Below are positions 1-10,481 of a stretch of DNA of 64,000 nucleotides, one piece after another. Origin of the DNA: Prostheceraeus crozeri (taxonomy: Eukaryota > Platyhelminthes > Polycladida > Euryleptidae); the NCBI GenBank assembly GCA_907163375.1, contig CAJQUW010006162.1:1-64000 (forward strand), in the 5' to 3' direction. Positions within the stretch are counted from its first letter, which is position 1, and each line of letters begins with the position of its first letter. A program made the translations under genes and the position numbers. The notes below the pieces were generated by a model. The model did not search any database. It had not been told where the DNA came from and saw only the letters and a list, made by a program, of their open reading frames with translations.

Positions 1-1050
1 GTTGTATCTGGATATCAAGGTACAACGGGATCCGGACGGCATGCTGATGACCTCTGTGTACAGAAAGCCCACTGCAAGTGATCGGTATTTGGACTATGAC
101 TCGGCACATTGTTCGCAAGTGAAGTTGGGTGTCATCTCATGTTTGAGGAAGGCGTGCAGAGTCAATCTGTGAAGGTGTGCAGCTCCAGGAGGAGAAGAAG
201 AGATTGAGGAATATCTTTATGAAGAATGGATACCCTGAGCGTGTAGTGAGGAACAGGCTGTACAAAGACCGTCCGAGACAGAGGGAAGAGGATGAAGCTC
301 CGATTCTACGAGTGCCCTACGTACCTGGAGTTCATCAACGCATTCAAGAGGTGGCAACGAAGATTGGTCTGAAGGTGCGGTGCTCGAGATCCCAGACTCT
401 TGGCGATGCGGTGAGTCATCCAAAGTTGGACAAAGTGAATATCATGGACCGAGGAGGGGTGATTTACAGGCAGAAGTGTGGAGAATGTGACAAGTGCTAC
501 TACGTGGGTGAGACATCTCGAAGAGCAAGGGAGAGGAAGAAAGAATACGAGAAGGATACGCGCGAGATGAACACAAGGTCTGCAATCAGTGAGCACTGTC
601 ATAAGATGAATCATCGTCCTGTATTCGACACATTCGAGGTCATAGGAATTGAAGTGAACTGGAGACGGAGGAGGATAAAAGAAGGTTTTCATATCCTCAG
701 CAACGACACGTTTAACCGAGACTGTGGAGTTGCAGTGGACCGCGTGTGGAAGTCTCTCTATCGGTGACTGCTTCGTTCTGTACTTAAGCATTTCGTGTTT
801 TATGTATTTACTTTTATTGTTCTGTAGCCAGTAGTATCCTAATGCGTTTAAGTTTGTTGATAGAGTGTAGTGGACAGTAGCGTGGCTTAATTGTGACCTT
901 GGCGTCAGTATAGTGGCGTGTTTTTAAGTAATTTGTGTTTAACAGTGATTGTGCATGTTTGCCAGCTTGTCTTGTTCACTCTCAACTTGCCGTGCCTTAG
1001 GAAGGGTGGATCACCCGAAATTTTGCCAATAAAGAAATTTCGAAGAGAAC
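1..1050 (+). mobile_element. Penelope-like element, 3' end (RT tail + GIY-YIG endonuclease)
   Basis: The window opens inside a Penelope-like retroelement. The first ~170 bases translate to the end of its reverse transcriptase (LDIKV, then VYRKPTASDRYLDY-like text). The open frame 177-767 carries the GIY-YIG endonuclease typical of the family: a CGECDKC knuckle, then CYYVGETSRRARER, a conserved SEHCHKMNH stretch and a C-terminal DTFEVIG-like block. The family copies itself by reverse transcription and uses GIY-YIG to nick its target. After the stop at 767 there is about 280 bp of A/T-rich 3' tail with an AATAAA at 1029-1034. It is 5'-cut by the window edge and looks broken. The family call is firm; the exact 3' limit is not. 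Confidence 0.8.
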
Positions 1051-1059
1051 TATACCACT

Positions 1060-2330
1060 GAAGAATTTTTTACTTTATGTTAAAATGCTACTTGCAAAGA
1101 TTCGGAAGTAAATAAAGTGATTAGAAATTCTACATCAAGTAAATAATGCAAATAAAAAACGCATTAAATTTGTCTTGCCTAATATTACATAAAGTCAAAG
1201 AACAATCTGTCCTTCTACAAGCAGAGAGATACAGATAATGTTTGAGCAAGTGGATGATCATGCACGCTTTCGTTGATTGATAGCTCATCTGTGCGTCTTG
1301 ATCCGTCGTGTATCCTCATCGATAGTTGTCATATTTTGTGGACATGTCACTATATAAACGCTGTTGGTAACAGCGGATTGAGGTGGAAACCACGAAAAGT
1401 TCCTTGAGGTGTAGATCCGGATTGTTGGGCTCAACATTTGCTTAACCGGATATAATTATGAATTAAAATTTCTTTCGTGAGATCAAGAATGAAGTTTTTT
1501 CTTTTTGATTCATTTATAAAATCTCGTCAACTACAAAACCATGCCATATTTGTTCTTCGTGTTCTTGAATAGCTTTTGGCTTCTCGCGATTTCATTGATC
1601 GAAACTCATGCAAGACATCTTGCCGCTTGTGAGAGTTCCTTTTGCCGTCAGACTTTGGTGCAGACTGGACAGAGAATCATACATTTATAAATTCTGATTG
1701 GATCCGTGATAAGGCGATGATGGTCAACTAGATATCAATTCAACCTCGAAGTGAATGCTCACCTCTTGGCACGACATAATCATCAATTCGTCGGTTGCAA
1801 GATTGATCGAGGCATCAGTGCAAAACAGAATGCAGAAGGTTTATCAATCGGATTGAGTGTTTTGCTTTTTAGGAAACTTCAGTAAGTTCAACGTGTTGAT
1901 AATTCACTGGAGACAACACAAGGGACGCCGCAAGGGTGTTGGAGGTGTTGACCTGCCCCAAAGTCGTACCGGCGTCCCTGACAATAACTCCGTTGAAAGC
2001 AGCATAAAAACTTGCTAGAACTGCAGTCATTGGGGGTACCTATTGGTGTTATTGTTCAAGTTTCTTGCCGTCCCAATTTTCTCATCAATTTCAGCCACTT
2101 CATAAAATAAACTACATATAATCGTGGGCGGAATCATAGCAAATGGTAGTTGCGTGAGTGCATTGGACATGGAATTTTATTGAAATTGTAGTTGGACGTC
2201 CCGATTTATATTGAAATGAAATCCTAAAGCTACATGCAGTTTGGTGGGCTGATGAGAGTTAATAAATTTAATGCTCACCAAAACAGTTCTGAAATGAAAA
2301 GTGCGTATCTCCTGCGTAATTCCTCGATCG
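1060..2330. other. Non-coding stretch, no gene seen
   Basis: I find no coding potential or recognisable repeat here. The only structure is a perfect 10-bp inverted repeat (1921-1930 with 1970-1979, arm AGGGACGCCG) enclosing a GC-rich 39-bp loop. Confidence 0.5.
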
Positions 2331-2334
2331 GTCA

Positions 2335-2640
2335 TGAGTGATCTTGATTGTGATGATCACAATCTTCATCACCGGCCCAGGTTTGAGACCTTTGAAGTCA
2401 TCAGAACAAAGAAGGATTGGAGAAAAAGGCCAATAAAGGAAGGAATGCATATCCTCAGCAACAACACGTTTAACAGAGACGGTGGTTTTTCGATTGATCG
2501 GAGTTGGAAGTCTTTCTTCCAGTAACTTAGTGCTGATTTCATTCTCTTTGCAAAGTATTTCATATTTTAAATATTACTTGTAATGAACCTTTCGGCTAAG
2601 AACCGTAGCCAGGAGAGATTTAATTCATCATCACTTTCGT
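2335..2640 (+). mobile_element. Penelope-like element scrap (C-terminal endonuclease tail)
   Basis: The frame ending at 2525 reads HHRPRFETFEVIRTKKDW, then IKEGMHILSNNTFNRDGG and WKSFF. This is the same C-terminal block as in the element at 1-767 (HRPVFDTFEVIG, IKEGFHILSNDTFNRDCG, WKSLY), so it is a second, diverged copy of the same family. Only the last ~60 residues and some 3' tail remain. The GIY-YIG core is absent. Confidence 0.7.
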
Positions 2641-2960
2641 CCTGAGGAAAAAAATCGACAGATACTACCATCGATTCTCCATAAACCATCTGCGCGCATG
2701 AAACCGCGCAGTCATTCCTTCGGTGTTGTTCGAAGTCCTAGAAGAACCCATGGTAAATGGTAAAACCAGTCTGGACTATCACACTTTGACATTGAGACCT
2801 GCTTTAAAGTTCGGTGAACACACTCAATCATTCCATTGGCTGCAGGATTATATCCTGTCGTGTTATATAGTAGAGTGCCCGTGTTCCCAAGGCTTTCCAT
2901 AGGCTAGAGAACGTCTATCAGAAGCGATATTATCCGGAACTCCTAGATTCTCCATAGATT
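2635..2960 (-). mobile_element. Ty3/gypsy LTR retrotransposon fossil (integrase piece)
   Basis: Minus-strand text includes NTTGYNPAANGMIECVHRTL and WVLLGLRTTPKE. These are the conserved end of the integrase core of Ty3/gypsy-type LTR retrotransposons (compare YHPQ-NG-VERFHR and W-LLGLRT-PK). It is a short internal fragment with no LTRs or other domains recognised nearby. It is broken and looks old. Confidence 0.75.
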
Positions 2961-2964
2961 TCTG

Positions 2965-3600
2965 TCATGATAAAATCTGATATGACCTTTAATTCTAGCT
3001 CGTCTGATCTGCCGATTCGACTATCTAATTCAAGTGACTCCGAAAGGATTATATTAAAGGTATTGCGTGTCCTGTGCCAAATTGTTTGGGGCGACCAACC
3101 ATGTTGAATCGACACTTACTGTAGAACGACATGCAAGGGTATTTATCCTGGATTAATTCCTGATTGGTGGCTAACTTGAACTTCGAAGTGCGTATGCACC
3201 GGCCATCGCCTCGTTGCTCTATCGCGTCGCACTAGACATGACGAGCCTCGTGTTCCTCTGACTCAAAAACGATTCATGATGAAAATGAGGCCACACATTC
3301 AGAATCAAGTCTTGAAAGCGAAAACCTACCGACTTGGGGTGAAATATTTTCCTTGAATCGTCCAACATTGGTTTCTATTTCTGCTTCAGCTAGACAGTTA
3401 TTTGCACAAATTTCTTTCAGAAGCATTGGAAAAAGTCATCCGCTTGAATGACGAAGATTCTTGGAAACGTTTGTTCAAAAAGATTCTTGGAATCAGTTTA
3501 GTCTTCTGTCAAACGTGTTGGTAAGAATCATAAACTGCCTGACATCAACAGATTTTGTTAGCTATGGAAGGAAGCAGTAAAAGCATCTGACGATCTGTCA
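2965..3600. other. No gene seen; probably degraded mobile DNA
   Basis: No convincing coding frame on either strand. It lies between the LTR fossil and the first recognisable LINE text and may be worn parts of both. Confidence 0.35.
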
Positions 3601-3609
3601 AGAAGAGAG

Positions 3610-4132
3610 GTAAAAAGAAAATATTGCAAACCTGATAGAACAGCTATCGAGGCTGCATGCTCTCAAAAGTGCCAGCAGTGGTCAGTACGGTCGACCCTGT
3701 CGTATTCTGATGTCAATTGGATTGGCTGCAAAGTCTCCGGAAACTTGGCGCTCTTTACTTTCGAAACATCCCGATGACCCAGTACCAGAGCTTAATGCAA
3801 CGGATGACAGTTCTAGCTGTCAACTTCGATATCTACCAAGTCGATTGGCTCTTTTCTTAAAGACACTGCATGCGGTCCCTCAGGTTTGCGTGTGCAGCAC
3901 CTTATCGAAGCAATTTTGCCAATATCATTGATGTCTTCTCTGCGTAAGGTTATGAACATTTTGCAATCTGGAAAAGTTCCCTCGATCTCTGCTCCGTATA
4001 TTGGAAGTGCTTCTTTGACAGCTTTGAAGAAAAGTAGCAGCAAAGCTGGTGATATTCGCCCTATAGCAGTGGGAAATGTGCTACGAAGATTGGCTAGCTT
4101 AAGTGCTTATGTCAAATGAACAGAGCTTCAGC
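3610..4132 (+). mobile_element. LINE (non-LTR) reverse transcriptase, piece 1 of 3
   Basis: Two overlapping plus-strand frames carry the front of a non-LTR reverse transcriptase: ILMSIGLAAKSPETW and LLSKHPDD (3700-3790), then GPSGLRVQHLIEAI (from ~3868), LQSGKVPSISAPYIG, LTALKK and DIRPIAVGNVLRRL (to ~4095). The GPSGLR-HL and IRPIAVG-LRRL blocks are diagnostic of this LINE group. The frame changes near 3860, so the copy is dead. It stops at 4132 where a TIR element is inserted, and continues at 6493 and again at 11313. Removing both insertions gives continuous RT order. Confidence 0.8.
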
Positions 4133-4438
4133 CACAGAATTAGACTGATCTGCGCGCGCTTCGGTTTCCTAGAAAGGAAGGGTTATATGTAGCCTTAATA
4201 ATAATAATAATAATGATAGTGTATATTTCTCATCAATGAAAATCATAATTTCACATTTGTTCAAGTTGCATGTTCAATTGCTTAAAGCAAGTTCAAAGAG
4301 GACAATGTAGTCATTTACAGACAGCTAAGAGATAAAGATAAAGATAATAAAGTTATTTCACTACGCGCTCATGGAAGACAAATGATGGATAGGTACATGT
4401 ACAAAGCGGCTGCATCATCCACTGACAGATCGAACAGG

Positions 4439-4789
4439 TCACATAACTCCATGACATTTATCTATGTTAATCAATTTTGATGCATGCGGAAAGAATGAGA
4501 GTTTTCGCTTCTTCGTGCGACAGAGAGTGAGCTCAAAATGTCCAGAATTTGTCAGTCGTTTAGGTATACATTTGTGCAAGATGTGATTCTGATTTGATGC
4601 AATCTTCTGGAAAAGCTTTTTAGCGATGTGCTCTCTACGTTGAATAAGGCATACATTGGATTCCTTGTCCATTAGCTTATAGGCACGTCGCTGAACTTTT
4701 TCCAATTTGTTTTCTAAAAATTTCGGCAAGGCAATGAAGAGCGGACACGCATATTCAATCATTGATCGAATCAAGCAGTTGTATATCAA
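4439..4789 (-). mobile_element. CR1/jockey-type LINE scrap (RT C-terminus)
   Basis: A 116-residue open frame reads YNCLIRSMIEYACPLFIALP, LEKVQRRAYKLM, then AKKLFQKI and LTLCRTKKRKLSFFPHASK. This is the well-known tail of CR1/jockey-type LINE ORF2 (RS-IEYACPVF, LE-VQRRA, R-SFFP). Only this tail is present and it lies inside family A copy A1 in antisense. A likely older name is 'reverse transcriptase-like protein'. No polyA or 3' repeat is obvious. Confidence 0.75.
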
Positions 4790-4919
4790 TTCAAGATTTT
4801 GCTTGCTTGCAAATATCGAAATGGCACATCACAGAATTAGACAACTTGCTCCTTCTCGAATGGATAATTCGTGTATCGCTTGCTATTGGAAATGGCAAAT
4901 AATAAGCTGTCAGCAGAGG

Positions 4920-6048
4920 TAGTGATGCAAATCGAAAATTTTCCAGAATATTTTCCAGAAAATTTTTCCTGAAAATTTTCCAATTTTCTCATAATTTTCT
5001 GGAAAATTTTCCATTGGAAAATTTTGAAATTTATTTTTCGGTGCTTGACGTTTTTTCCTTTGTTTTGGAGACTTATTATAGTCGTTTGAAAAGACTGTAA
5101 TATTCAAAGTCGGAAAACTTCTCTATCATCCCTGTATGTTAACTTGTAACCAACTGCACCTTTTCCATGTGTATGTCAGATCTTTCCAAATGAATTTCAG
5201 ACATTAGATGGATTTCAGATTTCTCTAGCTGAATTTCAGATATCTGTCACAAGCTCAACTTGGAAAAGATATTTAATTCAACTGGAGATCTCTCCAATTC
5301 ATCTGGATCATATCTGAAATTCATTTGGGCAGATCTGAAATCGATTTGGAACTACCTGAACCATCTGAACTAGAAATGGAGGATGTCTATCCTCAACGAA
5401 GATATCGGACAATGCGCCAGAAGTTTGAAACTATCATAGATTTACTCATTACAGATATCTTTAGTTTCCAAATATCTCACGAGTTTACAGTCTTTATATC
5501 TTCCAATATGGTCGCTTATGTGCAATGCTGCGTGGACTGTGTGCTTATACTTCACATGTTCATCAACACATGGAGAATTTGCATCACTATGATCAACGCT
5601 GCAAAAGCTTAACTTTCAAGCTAACAATTAGCAAACTCCAAAATGAAGTACATTATTTTTGCTCCAGATCTTTCACATTGCATGAAGTTATACCCCTATT
5701 GTAAAGCAAGATTCACGTTATCCCAAACGGTGTCTGTGTGATAATTAAAAATGCTGACAATTTAGTACAAGCCACTGATGGCAAAGGAATGCTCAAAAAT
5801 CCGCGGACGGAAATCGTATTGCTACGATCGCTTTAATCGAAATAATGATGAAATCAAGAATTTTAGACCGAATTTATTGGTACGCAGCTGCCTCGGCAGT
5901 GGAAGCGCTCAAATTATAGGGCCTATCAAAAAAATCAAAATTTTCAAAATTTTCCATAATTTTCTAATATTTCTAAAATTTTCCAATTTTTTCCATATTT
6001 TCCACGGAAAATTTTGATTCAGAATTTTCCAGAAAATTTTCATCACTA
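4920..6048. mobile_element. hAT-like nonautonomous element B (8-bp TSD)
   Basis: Ends are TAGTGATGCAAATCG on the left and the reverse complement TAGTGATGAAAATTTT on the right. The exact 8-bp duplication agcagagg flanks it (4912-4919 and 6049-6056). The terminal ~100 bp on each side are dense in GAAAATTTTCC repeats in inverted arrangement, so the ends fold back on each other. A second foldback repeat lies inside (5135-5385). No transposase is visible. It is inserted in family A copy A1. Confidence 0.85.
5135..5385. repeat. Foldback repeat rich in ATTTCAGATAT units
   Basis: Successive degenerate units of about 20 bp (variants of CAGATATCTCCAATTGAATT) run forward in the left half and reverse-complemented in the right half, so the 250 bp forms one long imperfect hairpin. 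A shorter relative is at 53769-53916. It lies inside element B. Confidence 0.6.
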
Positions 6049-6492
6049 AGCAGAGGACACCAGAGACAGTGAGAGATGCGTGCGTGCTGGGTGATATCAC
6101 TTCGTACACACCAAAACACATCGATGCCTGGCCTCGATTCAGTGTACATTATATACAGTGAGCAATGCCGAGGAGAGGATGTGAAAACATCAAGTGAACT
6201 AATTTTCGTACGCCTGCTACTTTTTTTAATAATGATCGGAAGGGCCAACATTATGGAGAAATCTTGTGCGCAATGATCTGAATTCTTCGAATCTGAAGGA
6301 ATTTTGGCAATCGAAGCACTTTGCTGGAACTCACATCAATCCGCAAGCGAAGCACGACTTTTTTCCTATCTCTGTAAGGTATTAGGAATTCCTTTTTTGC
6401 CCACCTAATAGGTTCCTCAATGTGCCGTCAATTTCGTATTAATCACATTTCTAGCAAACTGAAGCAGATAAAACAAAAAATTTTATTCTGTG

Positions 6493-6791
6493 GCTTCAGC
6501 ATCACTTTTTTCAAGGACTCAATATGGTGTTGCAATACCTGCCGGAGCAGAGAAGATGGTTCATCGTCTTGGGGGAATTGTCGAAGATCATTGGAAATTT
6601 TGCTGCACTGAAGATCGATTTCAGAAATGCATTCAACTGTGTATCGAGGTAATCGATTTTTGAAGAATGCCTTCAAATTTTCCGAATTTCGTGCATTACA
6701 TTCAAGCCTGTTACAGTCAGCACCCTTATTTATATCATAAAGTGGGAACATTTTTTGTTCAGCGAGTGGTGTGCAGCAGGGAGATCCCCTC
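6493..6791 (+). mobile_element. LINE reverse transcriptase, piece 2 of 3
   Basis: It resumes the LINE of 3610-4132: TQYGVAIPAGAEKMVHRLGG, a FRNAFN-type block in the next frame (around 6618), then FPNFVHYIQACYSQHPYLY and GVQQGDP at 6770-6788. These are RT motifs 2 to 4 in order. The reading frame from the left piece enters cleanly after one copy of the gcttcagc duplication is removed. The piece ends at 6791 where element J is inserted, inside the DPLGPFL motif. Confidence 0.85.
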
Positions 6792-6928
6792 CCCGGTGAA
6801 AAAAAATTGTCGGTCCATTGTCGGGAAGCCGACTCGGCTTAATGACGGCAAAGGTCCTAATTCCCCGACTATCGGCCGACAAATCGGTGAGCCGACTATT
6901 CCCCGACTGTTTCGCCGACACACTACCA

Positions 6929-6991
6929 ACAATTCCCCGACAGCCACCGACAATTCCCCGACAGCCTCCGACAATTCCCCGACAGCAGCCG
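6929..6991 (+). repeat. 21-bp tandem repeat x3 at the end of element J
   Basis: Three near-identical units of the form ACAATTCCCCGACAGCCNCCG stand in tandem in the left subterminal region. More dispersed CCGAC copies occur on both sides and at the right end (11140-11296). Such clusters usually bind the transposase. Confidence 0.8.
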
Positions 6992-7089
6992 CCGACATCT
7001 AATTATATGTTCACATTCTTTTGATGAAATTACAGTTATAGCCTACTTGACGTTGTAGCAAAATATTGAAGAAATTTGCTGTTGATAGT

Positions 7090-7328
7090 GATGAATATTG
7101 TTGATCAAAGTCATCTTGCTACGAAATGCTCCAAGGATTAACAGCAGAAAAACTCATGCAGGTAAAGCTAAAACATTCGGAGGCAGTAACAAGAATATCC
7201 CTACAATATTTATACATTGTAAAAATGCTGCTGATCGGTGTCATCCTGCTATGAAATGTTCCAAGGATTAACAGCAGAAAAACTCAATGCTGCTAAAACC
7301 AAAACATTCGGAGGCAGTGACAAATAAT
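7090..7328 (+). repeat. Two-copy local duplication, ~120-bp unit
   Basis: The block around 7095-7190 is repeated around 7215-7325 with about 85-90% identity by eye. Shared landmarks are CCAAGGATTAACAGCAG, AAAACTCA and ACATTCGGAGGCAGT. Confidence 0.75.
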
Positions 7329-7329
7329 C

Positions 7330-8325
7330 GCACATGAAATTATTTTAGCGACTCACCTCAAAAGTAAATGTCGGACTACAGAAAATAATGGTATGCTTCT
7401 CTGCCATCGGTTGTGCTGGCTTGGTAGTGTCCGGTCTCCATTGATGATATCTTTTTGAGAGACAACGACTTTGGTCTAAAATGCGCAGTAAGATGCTTGA
7501 TGCAAAAAATATTGAATATTATTGACGCATAAAAAGAAGTTATAGAATTTAACATAATTAAAATAAATAGGAACATACATGTACATTTAACATAAAAAAT
7601 AGGAAAACGACATGAGCTTTTATTCACTTCATGTAATTATGCTGCTTAAAATCAATAGCATTACATTAATTACCCGACCTGCTGTCACATTTATTTCCCG
7701 GCAAAAAATAATAAAACGACAAGAATCACCATATGTATTACATGAGCACTAGACAAGTTCCGAGGAAAAATGTGTCATAAAACAAATTACGAAATTCAGG
7801 ATGATTACGAAGGAGATAAAGTATTCAGTCTGGAAATTTTCAAACGCAAATATGCAGCTGACGATTAGTATAAAAAGGAAGTACCAGTATGACAAATAAA
7901 TCCATATGAGAACATGATTGCGAGTGTGGACCAATAGCGCATTTTTGGAAATCTTTAAAGACAATTGCAAACAGCTAACAATCATGAAAAATAACTATAG
8001 CAAATACCTGTCCACTTGCAAACATGATTAAGAGGGTGGGTCAAGTCTAGTCAAGTCTAATTTGGAAATCTTTTAAGATAATGAAAATGCATTGATGAAA
8101 TTCTAAGCATATATAAATATACCTTTATGCATATTCTTCATTCGCATGTATATAAATGCCTAGAATTCCATCAAGGCATGCTCTGTTCAATTATCATTTT
8201 ATACCCTGAAGATGACTGCGTTCTGTAGTTGAAATTGCTCGAAATTGGTCAATAACGGCTGAATAAATCACATCATTAAGTTACATATACATCAGATAAT
8301 AATTCAAAAGTATGGGAATGCCAAA
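7330..8325. other. AT-rich interior of element J, no gene seen
   Basis: No frame with recognisable features. A CTGAAGA ... GAAA segment at 8206-8234 is discussed as a possible hammerhead-like fold. Confidence 0.4.
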
Positions 8326-8547
8326 TAAGCAGCAATGAGGCACGCATGAGGCACATTGAACCACTTTGGTAGAAATTTCAGAATTAAAATTGTGAGGAGA
8401 TTAAATGTCACAAAAACGTCAAATAACTTTGAGATTACTAAGGATATCCTCAACCATTCATCCGAGTTTGATTTTGGTTCATTTGATTTAGTATATTCAA
8501 ACTGCTGAGAAAAGATCAAAAACATGTTCAATGTGCCCCACCCGCCC
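8326..8547. repeat. MITE-like repeat C, copy 1
   Basis: About 220 bp matching 33474-33692: GCACATTGAACCACTTTGG, AATTAAAATTGTGAGGAGAT, CATCCGAGTTT and a CAATGTGCCCCACCC end. The ends are inverted copies of GGGGCACATTGA. No coding content. Confidence 0.7.
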
Positions 8548-8549
8548 CT

Positions 8550-9360
8550 ATCAAGAGTGGAGATGCAGCAAGTACTCTGACTGATCGCTGTTTGAAATGT
8601 ACCGCGAACTGTAATGAAGACTGACGTCAGTATATTGCTAACTTTGGATTGCCCTGTCAAAGCCAGTATCAACGAATCACAACTATAATTCGAAAATTGA
8701 TTTGTACTTCGCTGTGATTGCCTGGCATGATGTTATTAAATATAAATACACATGTCAACGGATTCTCATCGAAGATCGCACCCACAAACTGAAAGCTGTA
8801 ACAAATACGCGAGTGACTCACAACCAAAAGCAGTTTAACTTAAATTAATAATGGCAGTTTTTCGATTAAGCAATCAAGCAGATTGTTAGAGCCAATCACA
8901 CATTTTCACTAAAAGTTGACGTATCTTGATGAACAATACGTCAAATAAAAGCCTAGGATTTGACTGTTCATCTCATACGGGTTTCATCTCTTCATCAACG
9001 CGATTTCATGTTTAAGAATTATGATTTATGAAGTGGGTTTTACTTCTGTAGAGGCACATTAGGTAATGAGTAGACGTGTTATATACTGTCATCAATTCAT
9101 CATGAAAAATGCAAATTATCATATCATTGTAATAACATCAGGATAAGCTTATCGATGTAAAATGTGGAACGCCTTTATTTCTGAACAAATATTGCCAGTG
9201 ATAGACCTATGCGTACAATAATAAAATTACTAAATCCTGTACAAATTATAACTAACAACCGATTTGAGAGAAATATTTATAGATCAGCTTACCTATTAAC
9301 AACATGATTGTTCGAGTCATATCAGTGACTTACATTTTGCATAAATTAGTCAATTCCGTT
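8550..9360. other. Interior of element J, no gene seen
   Basis: AT-rich sequence with no frame I can support between repeat C and the THAP remnant. Confidence 0.4.
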
Positions 9361-9362
9361 TC

Positions 9363-10156
9363 TTAGATTGTGTCATTCGTTTCCAAGAGATAATAAAATC
9401 GATTGCCATGTATCCTGATTCCATCGATGTAGAAGTCAAATGACAAATCATGAAATATGCGAATGAAACTTTGGAAGTGTGGAGACAATTTATTGTTAAA
9501 TGATTCTGAAGAAAAATGAGATAACACTGCGCACTCGGAAGTCGTAATATATGTGTAATTTGTTGCGAGATTTATTGAAGGAAGCCAATATAAGAGATCC
9601 TCGAAATCGGTGATATCATCCTTGGGAATTCGAATTATCAAGTTTCCATTCTTGTGTTCTCTCCTTCCATGCGAGCTGTTGCCGTTGATGCGTTTTCCAC
9701 AAAAAGTTTGGTTTCGTTGATGAAGATGCCGAGGTATAGTAAGATGGAAAGTTGTTGAAAACACTGGGAACTGCCAAAGATTTGAGTTGCAATAGTTTCA
9801 ATTCTTTTCTGGGACGCTTAGATGATCTTGAATTGTTGACTTGTCTTGATCAAATCATTTTCGAGGAAGTGCAGAGAACAAATTCGCGAAGACAGGGTTG
9901 GAAGGAAGACGCTTCTTTGGCCAAAATTATCGACATCCTCTCGTTTAATTGCTCTTATCCATTTGTCGCGAAGAGTCTGGTCATGAGATAATGCAAAAAA
10001 ACGAAATATGCACATTCGTTGAGTTATCTGATGTGCTTTAGTGCACTTGCTGTTTATTATCGTAGACTGATCTGCAGGGCGCGCTGCTTTCCCAGTTAGG
10101 CGCACGCATAATATGTTTTGAGACAAGCTAACCAACTTGATGCTATAGCAACGCAT
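9363..10156 (-). pseudogene. THAP-domain transposase remnant
   Basis: The minus-strand frame from 10156 reads FRFFALSHDQTLRDKWIRAI, then SSRICSLHFLENDL. This is the middle and end of a THAP zinc finger (F-P-D-R-W core and the closing C-x2-H-F). A candidate first cysteine is in KCTKAHQ at about residue 38. After a +1 frame change the text continues as the AVPSVFNNFPSYY segment that usually follows THAP domains, and then a 133-residue frame (9363-9764) containing FEDLLYWLPSINL. THAP domains bind DNA in P-element and related transposases and in their domesticated host relatives. The gene is broken and the catalytic part is not recognised. It may be the transposase of element J or a separate insertion. 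Confidence 0.6.
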
Positions 10157-10187
10157 CGATCAATCAGATGACGCTTGCCTCACATAT

Positions 10188-10481
10188 TTGCATGCAGATT
10201 CGGCAGATCACTGTGAGGACGAAGGACAAAGTCAGTATTATGACTGCGTATGCACACACTGTTGTGCTGTCATGTATGAAACTTCCCGTGAACAGCAGCT
10301 CAATGAATTGCCAATGAATTGCGCTTTGCGCTATCGAACAATGAAATCTATCAGTCCTGAGTGTGTAAGATTGTTGACTATTCGTGAAAATTTAGGACTT
10401 GCATATCCCGGTGCTCTAGATATCTCACAATGGCTAGAAATAGAAGGTTGGAAGAAGTCCTTTCAAAAGGAATTAGCCTAA
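10188..10481 (+). other. Unidentified 97-residue open frame
   Basis: A plus-strand frame containing YDCVCTHCCAVMYET and CVRLLTIRENLGLAYPGAL, ending FQKELA. It is cysteine-rich at its front and hydrophilic at its end. It lies divergently next to the THAP remnant in element J. I do not recognise a family, and it may be an exon, a remnant or chance. Confidence 0.2.

Larger units (their letters stand above)
4133..6492. mobile_element. TIR element family A, copy A1 (hAT-like, nonautonomous, with nested insertions)
   Basis: The ends are CACAGAATTAGA (4133) and TTATTCTGTG (to 6492), and both sides carry the exact 8-bp duplication gcttcagc (4125-4132, 6493-6500). Eight-base TSDs fit hAT-type transposition. 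The right ~290 bp (6200-6492) match copy A2 at 25497-26011 (for example the AATAATGATCGGA stretch and TTCCTATCTCTG). The interior was enlarged by a hAT-like element (4920-6048) and a LINE scrap (4439-4789). No transposase is seen. Family A also occurs at 25497, 37323, 54896 and 61183. Confidence 0.85.

Noticed and set aside
306-791. A 161-codon minus-strand open frame
   Set aside because: It is antisense to the Penelope-like endonuclease frame, which has clear family motifs.
9752-9991. Plus-strand frame over the THAP region
   Set aside because: Antisense shadow; only the minus strand shows the THAP pattern.
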